The notes under the pieces were generated by a model. That model did not search any database. It was given only the letters and a program-made list of their open reading frames with translations, and had not been told where the DNA came from. Below are positions 8,542-15,814 of a DNA stretch of 64,000 nt, piece by piece. Within the stretch, counting starts at the first letter, position 1. Every line of letters begins with the position of its first letter. Location: positions 1 through 64,000 of the forward strand of contig CANMDH010000015.1 in NCBI GenBank assembly GCA_947496555.1, in the 5' to 3' direction. A program made the position numbers and the translations under genes. The DNA comes from an uncultured Aquimarina sp. GTDB lineage: Bacteria > Bacteroidota > Bacteroidia > Flavobacteriales > Flavobacteriaceae.

Positions 8542-8583
8542 ATTAAGGTGAGGGTTTTTCTTGTGAAGAACCCCTCATCCTAA
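8533..8583. repeat. Imperfect palindrome adjoining the MITE-like element
   Basis: ATTAAGGTGAGGGTTTTT and AACCCCTCATCCTAAT face each other across about 10 bases, forming an imperfect hairpin that overlaps the right end of the element at 8361-8541. Confidence 0.5.
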
Positions 8584-8702
8584 TACCTGGCTTCATCTCG
8601 CCCATTGCTATCACGATGTCGTCCAAGGAGAAAAAACTTCAAAATATTTATTAAAAAGTTACCGGCACTTGAGTTAATTAAAAGCCAAAATTCTTTAAAA
8701 AA

Positions 8703-8904
8703 GAAGCTTTTTGCCTCGATTCCGTATATTTTTTACTCGGAAAAGTCTTTTTTGCTGAATTTTGAATGTTTTTGATTCACCATTGAGTCTTTTTGCTTCG
8801 GTATAGAGTAATTTATACTCAAATTTGAATGTTTTTCATTTAATTTTGAGTGTTTTTGATTCAAAAATGAAGCTTTTTGCTTCTTCGAAGAAGGTCTGAA
8901 CTTC
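8703..8904. repeat. Array of 21-bp mini-hairpin repeats (array 2)
   Basis: Seven 15-bp cores start exactly 21 bp apart at 8764, 8785, 8806, 8827, 8848, 8869 and 8890; a further unit at 8703 is about two bases out of register and those between are degraded. Each core is a 4-5 base arm, a 5-base loop that is usually TTTTT, and a facing arm: GAAGC-TTTTT-GCTTC at 8869 and GAGTA-ATTTA-TACTC at 8806 are perfect, others such as GAATG-TTTTT-GATTC have one mismatch. Six-base AT-rich spacers separate the cores. The unit at 8863-8883 matches the array 1 unit at 2611-2631 (inverted) at 17 of 21 positions. Confidence 0.75.
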
Positions 8905-9000
8905 TTTTCATAGCTAGATACCTATTCGAAGGGCCTTTTTCTTAAAAATCACAATTATTCGTTTTAAAAATCATGTTTTTTAAAGGGTTTTGAATAGAAC

Positions 9001-9037
9001 TTTTTGATTTTGCACTCAAATATTTCAAAATCAAAAA
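9001..9037 (+). promoter_or_regulatory. Perfect 12-bp inverted repeat abutting a start codon
   Basis: TTTTTGATTTTG at 9001-9012 and CAAAATCAAAAA at 9026-9037 are perfect reverse complements around a 13-base loop, and the ATG begins at 9038. In RNA the hairpin would cover the ribosome-binding region, so translational control or a DNA-level operator is possible. Confidence 0.6.
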
Positions 9038-10198
9038 ATGAAAAAGTTACTCATCCTGTTATTAGTTATTACCATAAGCTGTGGTAAAAAGGAAAAGCCT
9101 GCTAATATTCTTTCAAAAACAAACCCAATTAAACAAACTATTATCGATAGTCTCAACCATCCCTGGAGCATTGCTTTTTTGTCTGAGGTAGAAGTGTTGG
9201 TTTCAGAAAAAGATGGTGATCTTTTAAGAGTTAATCTTTCTTCAAAAAAGAAAAAAGTAATCAAAGGGTTTCCCCGTGATTTAACCGATAGTATTCGAGT
9301 AGTCTGGAGAGGGGATAACTCAGGTATTTTTGAAGTACGATTACATCCCGATTTCAAGAAAAACAGTCAACTCTATATTTCTTATGCTGCCAAACAGCAG
9401 GGCAAAGGCAGTGCTACCAAAGTGGTAAGAGCTACGTTGCAAAATGATTCTTTAACCAATATTAAAACTATACTTGAAGCCGGGCCATATTTTAGAGAGT
9501 ATCATCATTATGGCGGCGGAATGACCTTTGGCCCTGATGGAAAACTCTATATTACTATGGGTGAGCGATTGTTTAAAGAGATTGATGAACCCGAAATGCC
9601 AATTGCACAGGATTTAAAAGATAAACGCGGAAAAATCTACCGACTCAATCCCGATGGAAGTATCCCAGATGATAATCCAGATTTTGGTCCAGATGCGGTT
9701 GCCGGAATGTATGCGGTTGGCATTAGAGCGGCACAAGGAATTGCAGTGCAGCCAGAGACTGGCAAAATATGGTTTAGCGAACATGGTACCCGACAAGGAG
9801 ATGAAGTTAATCTATTAAAGGAAGGTGCTAATTACGGGTGGCCAATTATTACGACAGGAGGATACAGAAGCCGGGATTATGTACCTCCAACTATTGAAGG
9901 AGCAGTATTTAGTGATCCGATGTGGTATTGGCAACATACAGTAGCGCCTACAGGCCTTATGTTTTATACGGGTAATGAATTTCCAGAATGGAAAAACGAT
10001 CTCTTGGTACCCGGGTTATCCAGAGGAAGTCTTTGGCGTTTTAGGATCGAAAATGATACCATCAAAAGTGCCGAAGAATTGTTTGTAGATGATCGGGTGC
10101 GATCCAGAAAGGTCGCTCAAAGCCCCAAAGGAATATTGTATATGCTTACCGATGAAGATAACGGTAAGATTGTGAGAATTAAAAATAATACACTTTAA
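9038..10198 (+). CDS. PQQ-dependent sugar (glucose/sorbosone) dehydrogenase-like lipoprotein
   Basis: A 386-residue protein with a lipoprotein signal (LLILLLVITISCGKK, lipid-bearing Cys15). The body is the six-bladed GSDH/aldose sugar dehydrogenase propeller: YGGGMTFGPDGKLYITMGE, KIYRLNPDGSIPDDNP, WFSEHGTRQGDEVNLL and GANYGWP are family signatures around the PQQ- and calcium-binding face. Homologues oxidise aldose sugars in the periplasm with pyrroloquinoline quinone. No PQQ biosynthesis genes lie in the window. It is probably co-transcribed with the next gene, 10 bp downstream. Substrate unknown. Confidence 0.85.
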   Translation: MKKLLILLLVITISCGKKEKPANILSKTNPIKQTIIDSLNHPWSIAFLSEVEVLVSEKDGDLLRVNLSSKKKKVIKGFPRDLTDSIRVVWRGDNSGIFEVRLHPDFKKNSQLYISYAAKQQGKGSATKVVRATLQNDSLTNIKTILEAGPYFREYHHYGGGMTFGPDGKLYITMGERLFKEIDEPEMPIAQDLKDKRGKIYRLNPDGSIPDDNPDFGPDAVAGMYAVGIRAAQGIAVQPETGKIWFSEHGTRQGDEVNLLKEGANYGWPIITTGGYRSRDYVPPTIEGAVFSDPMWYWQHTVAPTGLMFYTGNEFPEWKNDLLVPGLSRGSLWRFRIENDTIKSAEELFVDDRVRSRKVAQSPKGILYMLTDEDNGKIVRIKNNTL

Positions 10199-10208
10199 AA
10201 CTTAAAAG

Positions 10209-10631
10209 ATGAAAACATACTTTTTGACACTCTTATTTTTGATATCAAGTAGTTTGATCATTGCACAGTCTGAAGAAGATCAAATTAGAATTGCGATTAA
10301 TAAATATATTGAAGGAACATCATATAACAAACCAGATATGATCAAAGAGGCTTTTTATGAAGAGGCAAACTTGTTTCTCTCTCATAAAGAAAAGCCAATA
10401 TGGATTGTGCCTTCAGCAGAATATGCTTCCTGGTTTGGAAAAAAAGAGGAAGGTAAATTTAATGGGCGAGTAGGAAACATACTTTCAATCGATCAAGAAA
10501 ATGACATAGCAATGGCAAAAGCTGAAATCCTGGCCAAAGGAAAAGACATACGATATGTAGATATTTTTTTACTGAAGAAAATTAATGGCACGTGGAAAAT
10601 TATTAGTAAAGCTGCCACAAGAACGAAGTAA
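10209..10631 (+). CDS. Secreted NTF2-like protein (putative lumazine-binding fold)
   Basis: A 140-residue protein with a signal peptide (MKTYFLTLLFLISSSLIIAQ). The mature part has the cone-shaped NTF2/SnoaL layout: a helical start (EDQIRIAINKYIEGTSYNKP), a middle with FYEEANL, and closing strands (YVDIFLLKKINGTWKIISKA). It resembles the Lumazine_bd_2 group common in Bacteroidota. These folds bind small hydrophobic ligands or act as minor enzymes; no function can be named. It follows the dehydrogenase in the same direction. Confidence 0.75.
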   Translation: MKTYFLTLLFLISSSLIIAQSEEDQIRIAINKYIEGTSYNKPDMIKEAFYEEANLFLSHKEKPIWIVPSAEYASWFGKKEEGKFNGRVGNILSIDQENDIAMAKAEILAKGKDIRYVDIFLLKKINGTWKIISKAATRTK

Positions 10632-10645
10632 AAGATTAACATAAA

Positions 10646-12040
10646 TTAGTTAACCGGTTTAGGAGTAATAAGTTTTGTTCGCACTTCTCGATTGAGAAAA
10701 TACCCGGTAACGATTGTTGCTAGCACATCGGCAATGGGAAAGGATATCCAAACGCCTAATTCACCATAAAATTTTGGCAAAATTAGGATTAGTGGAATAA
10801 AAAAGAACCCTTGCCTTGATAGTGTAAGGAGTAAAGCGGGAGTCGCCTTGCCAACTGCCTGAAAATAGGCTGCGCCTATAAGTTGTAATGCAATAATTGG
10901 AGTTGCAGCAAATACCCATCGCATGGGTTCTGCCGTATGGGATAAAACAAATTGATTCAAAGCCAATTCTTTTGCACTTATATTCGGATTATCACTCAAA
11001 AACAAGGCAGTAATTTCTGATGGAAAAATCATGAGGCCAATAAAAACCAAAGTCGCTACCAATGCGGCATATTTGATTGCGGTGTTTATAGATTCTCGTA
11101 CTCTGGGGTATTGTTGAGCGCCATAGTTATACCCCGCAATAGGTAAAAATCCTTGTGTAACTCCAAAAACTGGAAATAAAGCAAACATAAGCATACGACC
11201 AATGATAGCATATACCGCTACTAGCCCTTCTTGGCCTAAATCAAAAAGAATATTATTCATTAATAAATAAGTGATACTTACTACGGCTTGTCTTGCCAAG
11301 GTAACTCCTCCTAGTGATGTAATCTCTGAAACAATATTCTTTTGTAATCCCAAATGACGAAAACCAATCTTGAGCTCAGAGTTTTTTGAAGTGAAAAACC
11401 AGAATATATATAAAAAACAAGCCAGGTATGATCCTGTAGTAGCCCAAGCAGCACCATGCATGCCCATATCCAATAGGTTAATGAAAACATAATCCATTAA
11501 TAGATTGCCTACTGTTGGGATAATCATGGCGATCATAGCAAATTTAGGTTTGCCCTCGGCACGTATAACAGTATTACCCATCATGGCAAATCCAAGAATT
11601 GGAACTCCGTACAGTACAATAACGTAGTAGATTTTGGCTGGATCAAAGATGTCTCCTTTACCTCCAAACTTTGGGATAATATCATCAACAAAGAATAATC
11701 CAAGAATAACTAGAGAGACAGTACACAATAGTGCTAAAGTGATCTGATTTCCAAAAGTTTGTAAAGCTTTTTCCTTGTTGTCAGCACCAAGAGCTCTCGA
11801 AATGATACTCGAACCCCCAATACCAATAGCCATACCCAAAGCGGCAATAAAAAAGGAAACAGGTAATACTACATTAATAGCAGCAATAGCAATAGAACCA
11901 ATCCAATTTCCTACAAATATTGAATCGATAAGGATGTTTAATGACATGACCAAAATTCCGATAGAAGCAGGAACAGCCTGTTTAATTAATAATTTGCCAA
12001 TAGGTTCAATTCCTAATGCTTCAGAAGAGACTTTTGCCAT
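10646..12040 (-). CDS. MATE-family multidrug/cation efflux transporter
   Basis: A 464-residue, 12-helix integral membrane protein. The two MatE halves begin near residues 15 and 240; the N-terminal half shows PASIGILVMSLNILIDSIFV and the GGSSIISRALG signature, and the C-terminal half has VFGVTQGFLPIAGYNYGAQQ. MATE proteins export cationic compounds using a sodium or proton gradient. It is the last gene of a minus-strand run downstream of the S51 peptidase (22-bp gap). Substrate cannot be predicted. Confidence 0.9.
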   Translation of the reverse strand: MAKVSSEALGIEPIGKLLIKQAVPASIGILVMSLNILIDSIFVGNWIGSIAIAAINVVLPVSFFIAALGMAIGIGGSSIISRALGADNKEKALQTFGNQITLALLCTVSLVILGLFFVDDIIPKFGGKGDIFDPAKIYYVIVLYGVPILGFAMMGNTVIRAEGKPKFAMIAMIIPTVGNLLMDYVFINLLDMGMHGAAWATTGSYLACFLYIFWFFTSKNSELKIGFRHLGLQKNIVSEITSLGGVTLARQAVVSITYLLMNNILFDLGQEGLVAVYAIIGRMLMFALFPVFGVTQGFLPIAGYNYGAQQYPRVRESINTAIKYAALVATLVFIGLMIFPSEITALFLSDNPNISAKELALNQFVLSHTAEPMRWVFAATPIIALQLIGAAYFQAVGKATPALLLTLSRQGFFFIPLILILPKFYGELGVWISFPIADVLATIVTGYFLNREVRTKLITPKPVN

Positions 12041-12062
12041 TAAAGAAGTTTCGTTTTTCGTA

Positions 12063-13115
12063 TTAATATGATATTCTTAATCTTCCACGGTCAACATAAT
12101 AATATTGCCATTCTCCACCAGATCCTGTAGTCCAGCGATCAAGCATAAAATAATTTGTTCCAGAGCTGTTTCCTAAAACTTTGTACGCTTCAACTGCTCT
12201 ACGATCTCGATACCAGTCCAAAGATCGGCGTGGTTGACATCGCTCGGGCCCATAAAAATATTGATTCAGGAAAAAGGCATATCCTTCACCAAATACACGA
12301 GCTTTTCCATCTTCATCAATGCAAACTGCGGTTCTTTCATCAACACCGATTCCTTTTCCTCGAATATCCCAATCTTTATTGATTCGCGCCAAAAAGGTAA
12401 CATGGCGCCCTCTTCGATCAGGATCATCATAATGTGTATCTGTTATTACATTTCTTAAATACGGATTGTCTATAAAATTGTGTTTTTGCAACGTTAAATT
12501 CTTGTGGTACGGATTTCTAAGGGCTTCTTCGGATCGTATGGTACCATTCATGGCATCAAAATATATCCCACCCTGGATAGCACATCCGGCACTAGTACCC
12601 CCAATAACCACATTTTTTATATTTCGTAAATAATTTAAAGCATCTTCAACCTTGGTATCCTTCCAATATTGAACATAATTATATTGATCTCCACCGGCAA
12701 TAAAAACTGCTTCGGCATTACGAATGGTGCTTTCGACAGTAACAGAATTTGCTTTTTCTCTAGAGTCAATAAGCAGTGTTTCAACAGAATTTACGGTGCC
12801 GAGATCAAAAAGATATTGGTTATAGGCATCGGTACCTGTGGATCGAAGTACCACAATGTCCCCACCTCCTGATTTATTAAGCATCCATAGCATGGCGGCA
12901 TCGACATCGGTGCTTCCGCCCATCAAGAGAGTTCCTCCTAATGTATTTGTATCTACATCACCAGGATCGCCCACGATCCCGAGGGAAGCATCAATATTTT
13001 TTTTTGCATTTAGATTTATTCCAGATGAAGGCTCCGTTATTTCTTGGTTTTCACAAGAAGTAATTCCGAAACAAAAAAGGATAGAAGCTAGTAATGAAAT
13101 GTGTGAATTTTTCAT
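12063..13115 (-). CDS. Cyanophycinase-like serine peptidase (S51) lipoprotein
   Basis: A 350-residue protein from the ATG at 13115. This start gives a lipoprotein signal (MKNSHISLLASILFCFGITSC); an upstream start at 13223 would add 36 residues, overlap hemH and bury the signal. Family S51 marks are visible: the nucleophile elbow GGTSAGCAIQGG, the DTHYDDPDRRGRHVTF segment with the conserved histidine, and GIGVDERTAVCI. Relatives are cyanophycinases and peptidase E; lipid-anchored Bacteroidota forms are of unknown substrate. Residues after about 290 (GPERCQPRRSLDWYRDRRAV) are not typical of cyanophycinase and may be lineage-specific. Confidence 0.82.
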   Translation of the reverse strand: MKNSHISLLASILFCFGITSCENQEITEPSSGINLNAKKNIDASLGIVGDPGDVDTNTLGGTLLMGGSTDVDAAMLWMLNKSGGGDIVVLRSTGTDAYNQYLFDLGTVNSVETLLIDSREKANSVTVESTIRNAEAVFIAGGDQYNYVQYWKDTKVEDALNYLRNIKNVVIGGTSAGCAIQGGIYFDAMNGTIRSEEALRNPYHKNLTLQKHNFIDNPYLRNVITDTHYDDPDRRGRHVTFLARINKDWDIRGKGIGVDERTAVCIDEDGKARVFGEGYAFFLNQYFYGPERCQPRRSLDWYRDRRAVEAYKVLGNSSGTNYFMLDRWTTGSGGEWQYYYVDRGRLRISY

Positions 13116-13191
13116 GATTAGTTGAGTTAGTGTTAATAAAGAACTCCCTAAAATAGCTAAAATAAATTTGCCAGAAGATTTAGATTTCTTC

Positions 13192-14226
13192 TCAAGCTGG
13201 AGTCTCAACAGATATCCAATCATTCACCCAGTTTGCCAATACATCAGCCCAATCATCGCGATCATTAAGACAAGGAATGGTGGTAAATTCTTTTCCACCG
13301 ACTTCATGAAAAATTTCTTCGCCTTCCATCGCAATTTCTTCAAGGGTTTCGAGACAGTCTGACACAAATGCCGGAGTAACAATTGCCATTTTTTTGGTAC
13401 CTTCTTTTCCCATTCTTTCAATAGTTCGATCTGTATAAGGTTGTAGCCATGGATCGAATCCTAATCTTGATTGGAATGAGGTAGAGTAGGTTCCGTTTTT
13501 AAGGCCTAATTTTTTTGCTACTTGAACTGTCGTCATCTCACATTGATGACGATAACAGAACTCGTGTTGCTCTGATCCTTTTTTAAAGCAACACTTTCCA
13601 TCCATTTTACAGTTCCCATTGCTAATATCACTCTTTCTGATGTGCCTCTCAGGTACTCCGTGATAGCTAAATAAAAGATGTTCATAATCAACATTTTCTA
13701 ATTTTTCTGATATGCTATCAGAAAGAACTTCGATATATTCGGGTTTGTTATAAAAGGCTGGTAAGGAGGTAATAGTAAGCGATGGAAAAAACTCATTTGT
13801 AAGCTCTTCTACTTTGACATCTATAGTTTCTGTAGTAGCCATAGCAAACTGAGGGTATAGAGGTATAGTAAGTACCTCTTTTACACCTTGGTCTGCCAGT
13901 GATTGTAATCCTTTTTTAAGAGACATGCTTCCATAACGCATAGCCAGTTCTACAGGGATATTTAAACGTTCTTGTACTTTTTTCTGTAATCTTTTTGAAA
14001 GCACGATGAGTGGAGAGCCTTCGTCCCACCATATTTTTTTATAGGCGGCAGCAGATTTTTTTGGTCTTGTGTTTAGAATAATCCCTTTTACCAATAATGT
14101 ACGTGCCCATAGCGGAACATCGATCACACGCGGATCCATTAAAAATTCGCCAAGGTATTTTTTGACATCTTTTGGATCTGTACTATCAGGGGACCCAAGG
14201 TTAACAAGGAGAACTCCTTTACTCAT
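13192..14226 (-). CDS. hemH: Ferrochelatase
   Basis: A 344-residue enzyme inserting ferrous iron into protoporphyrin IX, the last heme step. Family marks: KGVLLVNLGSPDS at the start, FLMDPRVIDVP, YGSM, the catalytic histidine in SYHGVPERH (His189), and the acidic CLETLEEIAMEGEE helix. Residues 206-229 carry five cysteines (206, 212, 213, 224, 229) in a loop where some bacterial ferrochelatases bind a [2Fe-2S] cluster. The gene lies on the opposite strand to the hemA operon. A TAnnTTTG-like box (TATTTTTG on the minus strand, 14247-14254) sits about 20 bp upstream of the start. Confidence 0.95.
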   Translation of the reverse strand: MSKGVLLVNLGSPDSTDPKDVKKYLGEFLMDPRVIDVPLWARTLLVKGIILNTRPKKSAAAYKKIWWDEGSPLIVLSKRLQKKVQERLNIPVELAMRYGSMSLKKGLQSLADQGVKEVLTIPLYPQFAMATTETIDVKVEELTNEFFPSLTITSLPAFYNKPEYIEVLSDSISEKLENVDYEHLLFSYHGVPERHIRKSDISNGNCKMDGKCCFKKGSEQHEFCYRHQCEMTTVQVAKKLGLKNGTYSTSFQSRLGFDPWLQPYTDRTIERMGKEGTKKMAIVTPAFVSDCLETLEEIAMEGEEIFHEVGGKEFTTIPCLNDRDDWADVLANWVNDWISVETPA

Positions 14227-14538
14227 AATTTTTCTTTTTTCACAAGCAAAAATACAAACTATAAAGAGGAATGATCATAAAAACGATAAGAGTTTTTGAT
14301 ATAAGAATTTGTAAATTTTACTATAGACTTGGATTACAATTTTAAAATGCCAAACATTACTTATAATTACGTTAAATTCTGATAAACTGAAAGGTGAATC
14401 GCATTATTTTAGTACTTTTAGGAGGAATAAAAAAGCAAGATGAACCCGACTCAATTAAAGTGATATTTAGTGCATTACTAGTATTGTTTTGATTGTTGAA
14501 GGTTGCATGTGACCGTTAACAAACAATTTTTAGAACAC
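14227..14538. other. Divergent intergenic region between hemH and a small gene
   Basis: AT-rich regulatory space. On the plus strand a good Shine-Dalgarno-like AGGAGG at 14420-14425 precedes a seven-codon frame (MNPTQLK, 14440-14463), too far and too short to call a gene. Nothing else was recognised. Confidence 0.4.
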
Positions 14539-14718
14539 ATGAAACGTATAATCGTAGATGTCGAAAAAGACAAACTACCTTTTGTATTAGAACTATTAGA
14601 GCAATTCGACTTTGTTTCTGTACTTGCAGATGCTAACGAAGAGGATCAAGGAATGTATGACTCGATAGTATCTTTACAAAAAGGAGTGGGGATTCCTAGA
14701 GGGGAATCGGTTGACTAG
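14539..14718 (+). CDS. Small conserved-type protein of unknown function
   Basis: A 59-residue acidic protein starting MKRIIVDVEKDKLPFVLELL. An in-frame ATG at 14503 would add 12 residues with no hydrophobic signal; the start at 14539 is preferred because similar small Bacteroidota proteins begin with this MK-(I/V)-V-x-V strand. The strand-helix pattern (EKDKLPFVLELLEQFDFV) resembles small antitoxin-like proteins, but no toxin gene adjoins. It lies between hemH and the AraC regulator, tail-to-tail with the regulator (5-bp gap). Confidence 0.6.
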   Translation: MKRIIVDVEKDKLPFVLELLEQFDFVSVLADANEEDQGMYDSIVSLQKGVGIPRGESVD

Positions 14719-14723
14719 ATTTT

Positions 14724-15614
14724 CTAGTTTAAACTCATTACATATTTTTTTGGAGTAGTGCCAAATTTCTTTTTAAATGCGGCAATAAAATGACTTGCCG
14801 TGCTGTATCCTACCTTTAGGCCTACTTCGTTTACATTATAACTTCCCGAAGCAAGAAGTTGTCGGGCTACTTCCATTTTGTAATCAAACAAAAACGCATA
14901 CACCGGTTCACCATAGATTTGTTTAAACCCATCTTTTAGTTTTTTTAGGGGTAATCCAATTTCTTTAGATAGTTCTTGTAGGGTAGGGGGTTCGGCCATT
15001 TTTGCAATAATAATTTCTTTGGCTTTTTTAATTTTTAAGACATTTTCTTCGTCAACCAAAAACGGACATTGCTCAATATTAGCGTCCTCAGGCCTATTAA
15101 AATAAAGGCTAAGTAATTCGTATGCCTTGCCCTTAAAATATAATAGTTTAATAGAGGGGTGCAAACCATAGTTCATGACTTGATTTAGCACCACCGCCAT
15201 AGAAGGGGATATAATAGCATCGGTATAATATTTTTTATCTCGATTACCTTCTCCTAAAAATGGTATATAGTCTGCCTCTCTTGAAAATAACGAATGAAAC
15301 TTCTTTATAGAAATTAGAATGGTAATTAGCCACGAATCTTTTTCCATTTCAAGATTCATGGGTAGATCACGTTGGGGGTTGTATAGAAGCAACGAATTCT
15401 CTTCGGTAAGACTTATAGCGTAACTTCCGTTGTTAAAACTAAACTTTACAGCACCCTTAATACAGAAATGAAATTGAATAAAATTACTATCTATGTCACG
15501 TATAACTCCTTGGTTTTCATTAGTTTCGTTTTGAAATTTTAAAATAAAAAACCCCTCTTCTATTTGGGTCTCCTCTAAAATACCGGGAGCGTTATTTTTT
15601 AGTTCAATTTCCAT
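14724..15614 (-). CDS. Soluble AraC-family transcriptional regulator next to hemA
   Basis: A 296-residue protein. The N-terminal two thirds is a beta-rich sensor region without membrane segments; the last 100 residues hold the double helix-turn-helix (ELSKEIGLPLKKLKDGFKQI, then NVNEVGLKVGYSTASHFIAA) ending FGTTPKKYV. It is divergent from hemA with 200 bp between starts, and a perfect inverted repeat lies in that space, so control of heme synthesis or of itself is the natural inference. On its own strand TATTTTTG (15679-15686) could be the -7 box. Effector unknown. Confidence 0.88.
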   Translation of the reverse strand: MEIELKNNAPGILEETQIEEGFFILKFQNETNENQGVIRDIDSNFIQFHFCIKGAVKFSFNNGSYAISLTEENSLLLYNPQRDLPMNLEMEKDSWLITILISIKKFHSLFSREADYIPFLGEGNRDKKYYTDAIISPSMAVVLNQVMNYGLHPSIKLLYFKGKAYELLSLYFNRPEDANIEQCPFLVDEENVLKIKKAKEIIIAKMAEPPTLQELSKEIGLPLKKLKDGFKQIYGEPVYAFLFDYKMEVARQLLASGSYNVNEVGLKVGYSTASHFIAAFKKKFGTTPKKYVMSLN

Positions 15615-15721
15615 AGTTAGAAAATATTTTTATTTAGAAACAGTCTAAACTGTCGCAAAAAGTTTCATTCGATTATAGCAAAAATAAAGGTTTTGGGTGA
15701 TTTTAAAGTAAAAAACTATCG

Positions 15722-15765
15722 AAAATAACGCTTTCCGTTACTTATTGTTCCTCTAGCGTTATTTT
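15722..15765. promoter_or_regulatory. 11-bp perfect inverted repeat, candidate operator
   Basis: AAAATAACGCT at 15722-15732 and AGCGTTATTTT at 15755-15765 are exact reverse complements around a 22-bp spacer, which itself holds another CGTTA. The centres of the arms are about 33 bp apart, near three helical turns, as expected for a dimeric regulator. The right arm ends 17 bp before the -7 box at 15783. Confidence 0.55.
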
Positions 15766-15782
15766 ATAAAGATTTTGTGAAA

Positions 15783-15790
15783 TATTTTTG
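15783..15790 (+). promoter_or_regulatory. -7 promoter box of the hemA operon
   Basis: TATTTTTG matches TAnnTTTG. No good TTG is found 19 bp upstream, where the inverted repeat ends, which would suit an activator-dependent promoter. It predicts a leader of about 20 bases. Confidence 0.45.
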
Positions 15791-15814
15791 TTCGGAAAAC
15801 GGAATTAGAATAAG

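Noticed and set aside
2527-8904. CRISPR arrays
   Set aside because: Repeats are 21 bp head to tail without unique spacers, are degenerate, and no cas gene is present.
13116-13223. Longer N-terminus for the S51 peptidase
   Set aside because: It would overlap hemH and hide a clear lipoprotein signal beginning at 13115.
14440-14463. Seven-codon leader peptide MNPTQLK
   Set aside because: The Shine-Dalgarno-like AGGAGG is about 14 bases upstream, codon content is not regulatory in type, and no attenuator hairpin follows.
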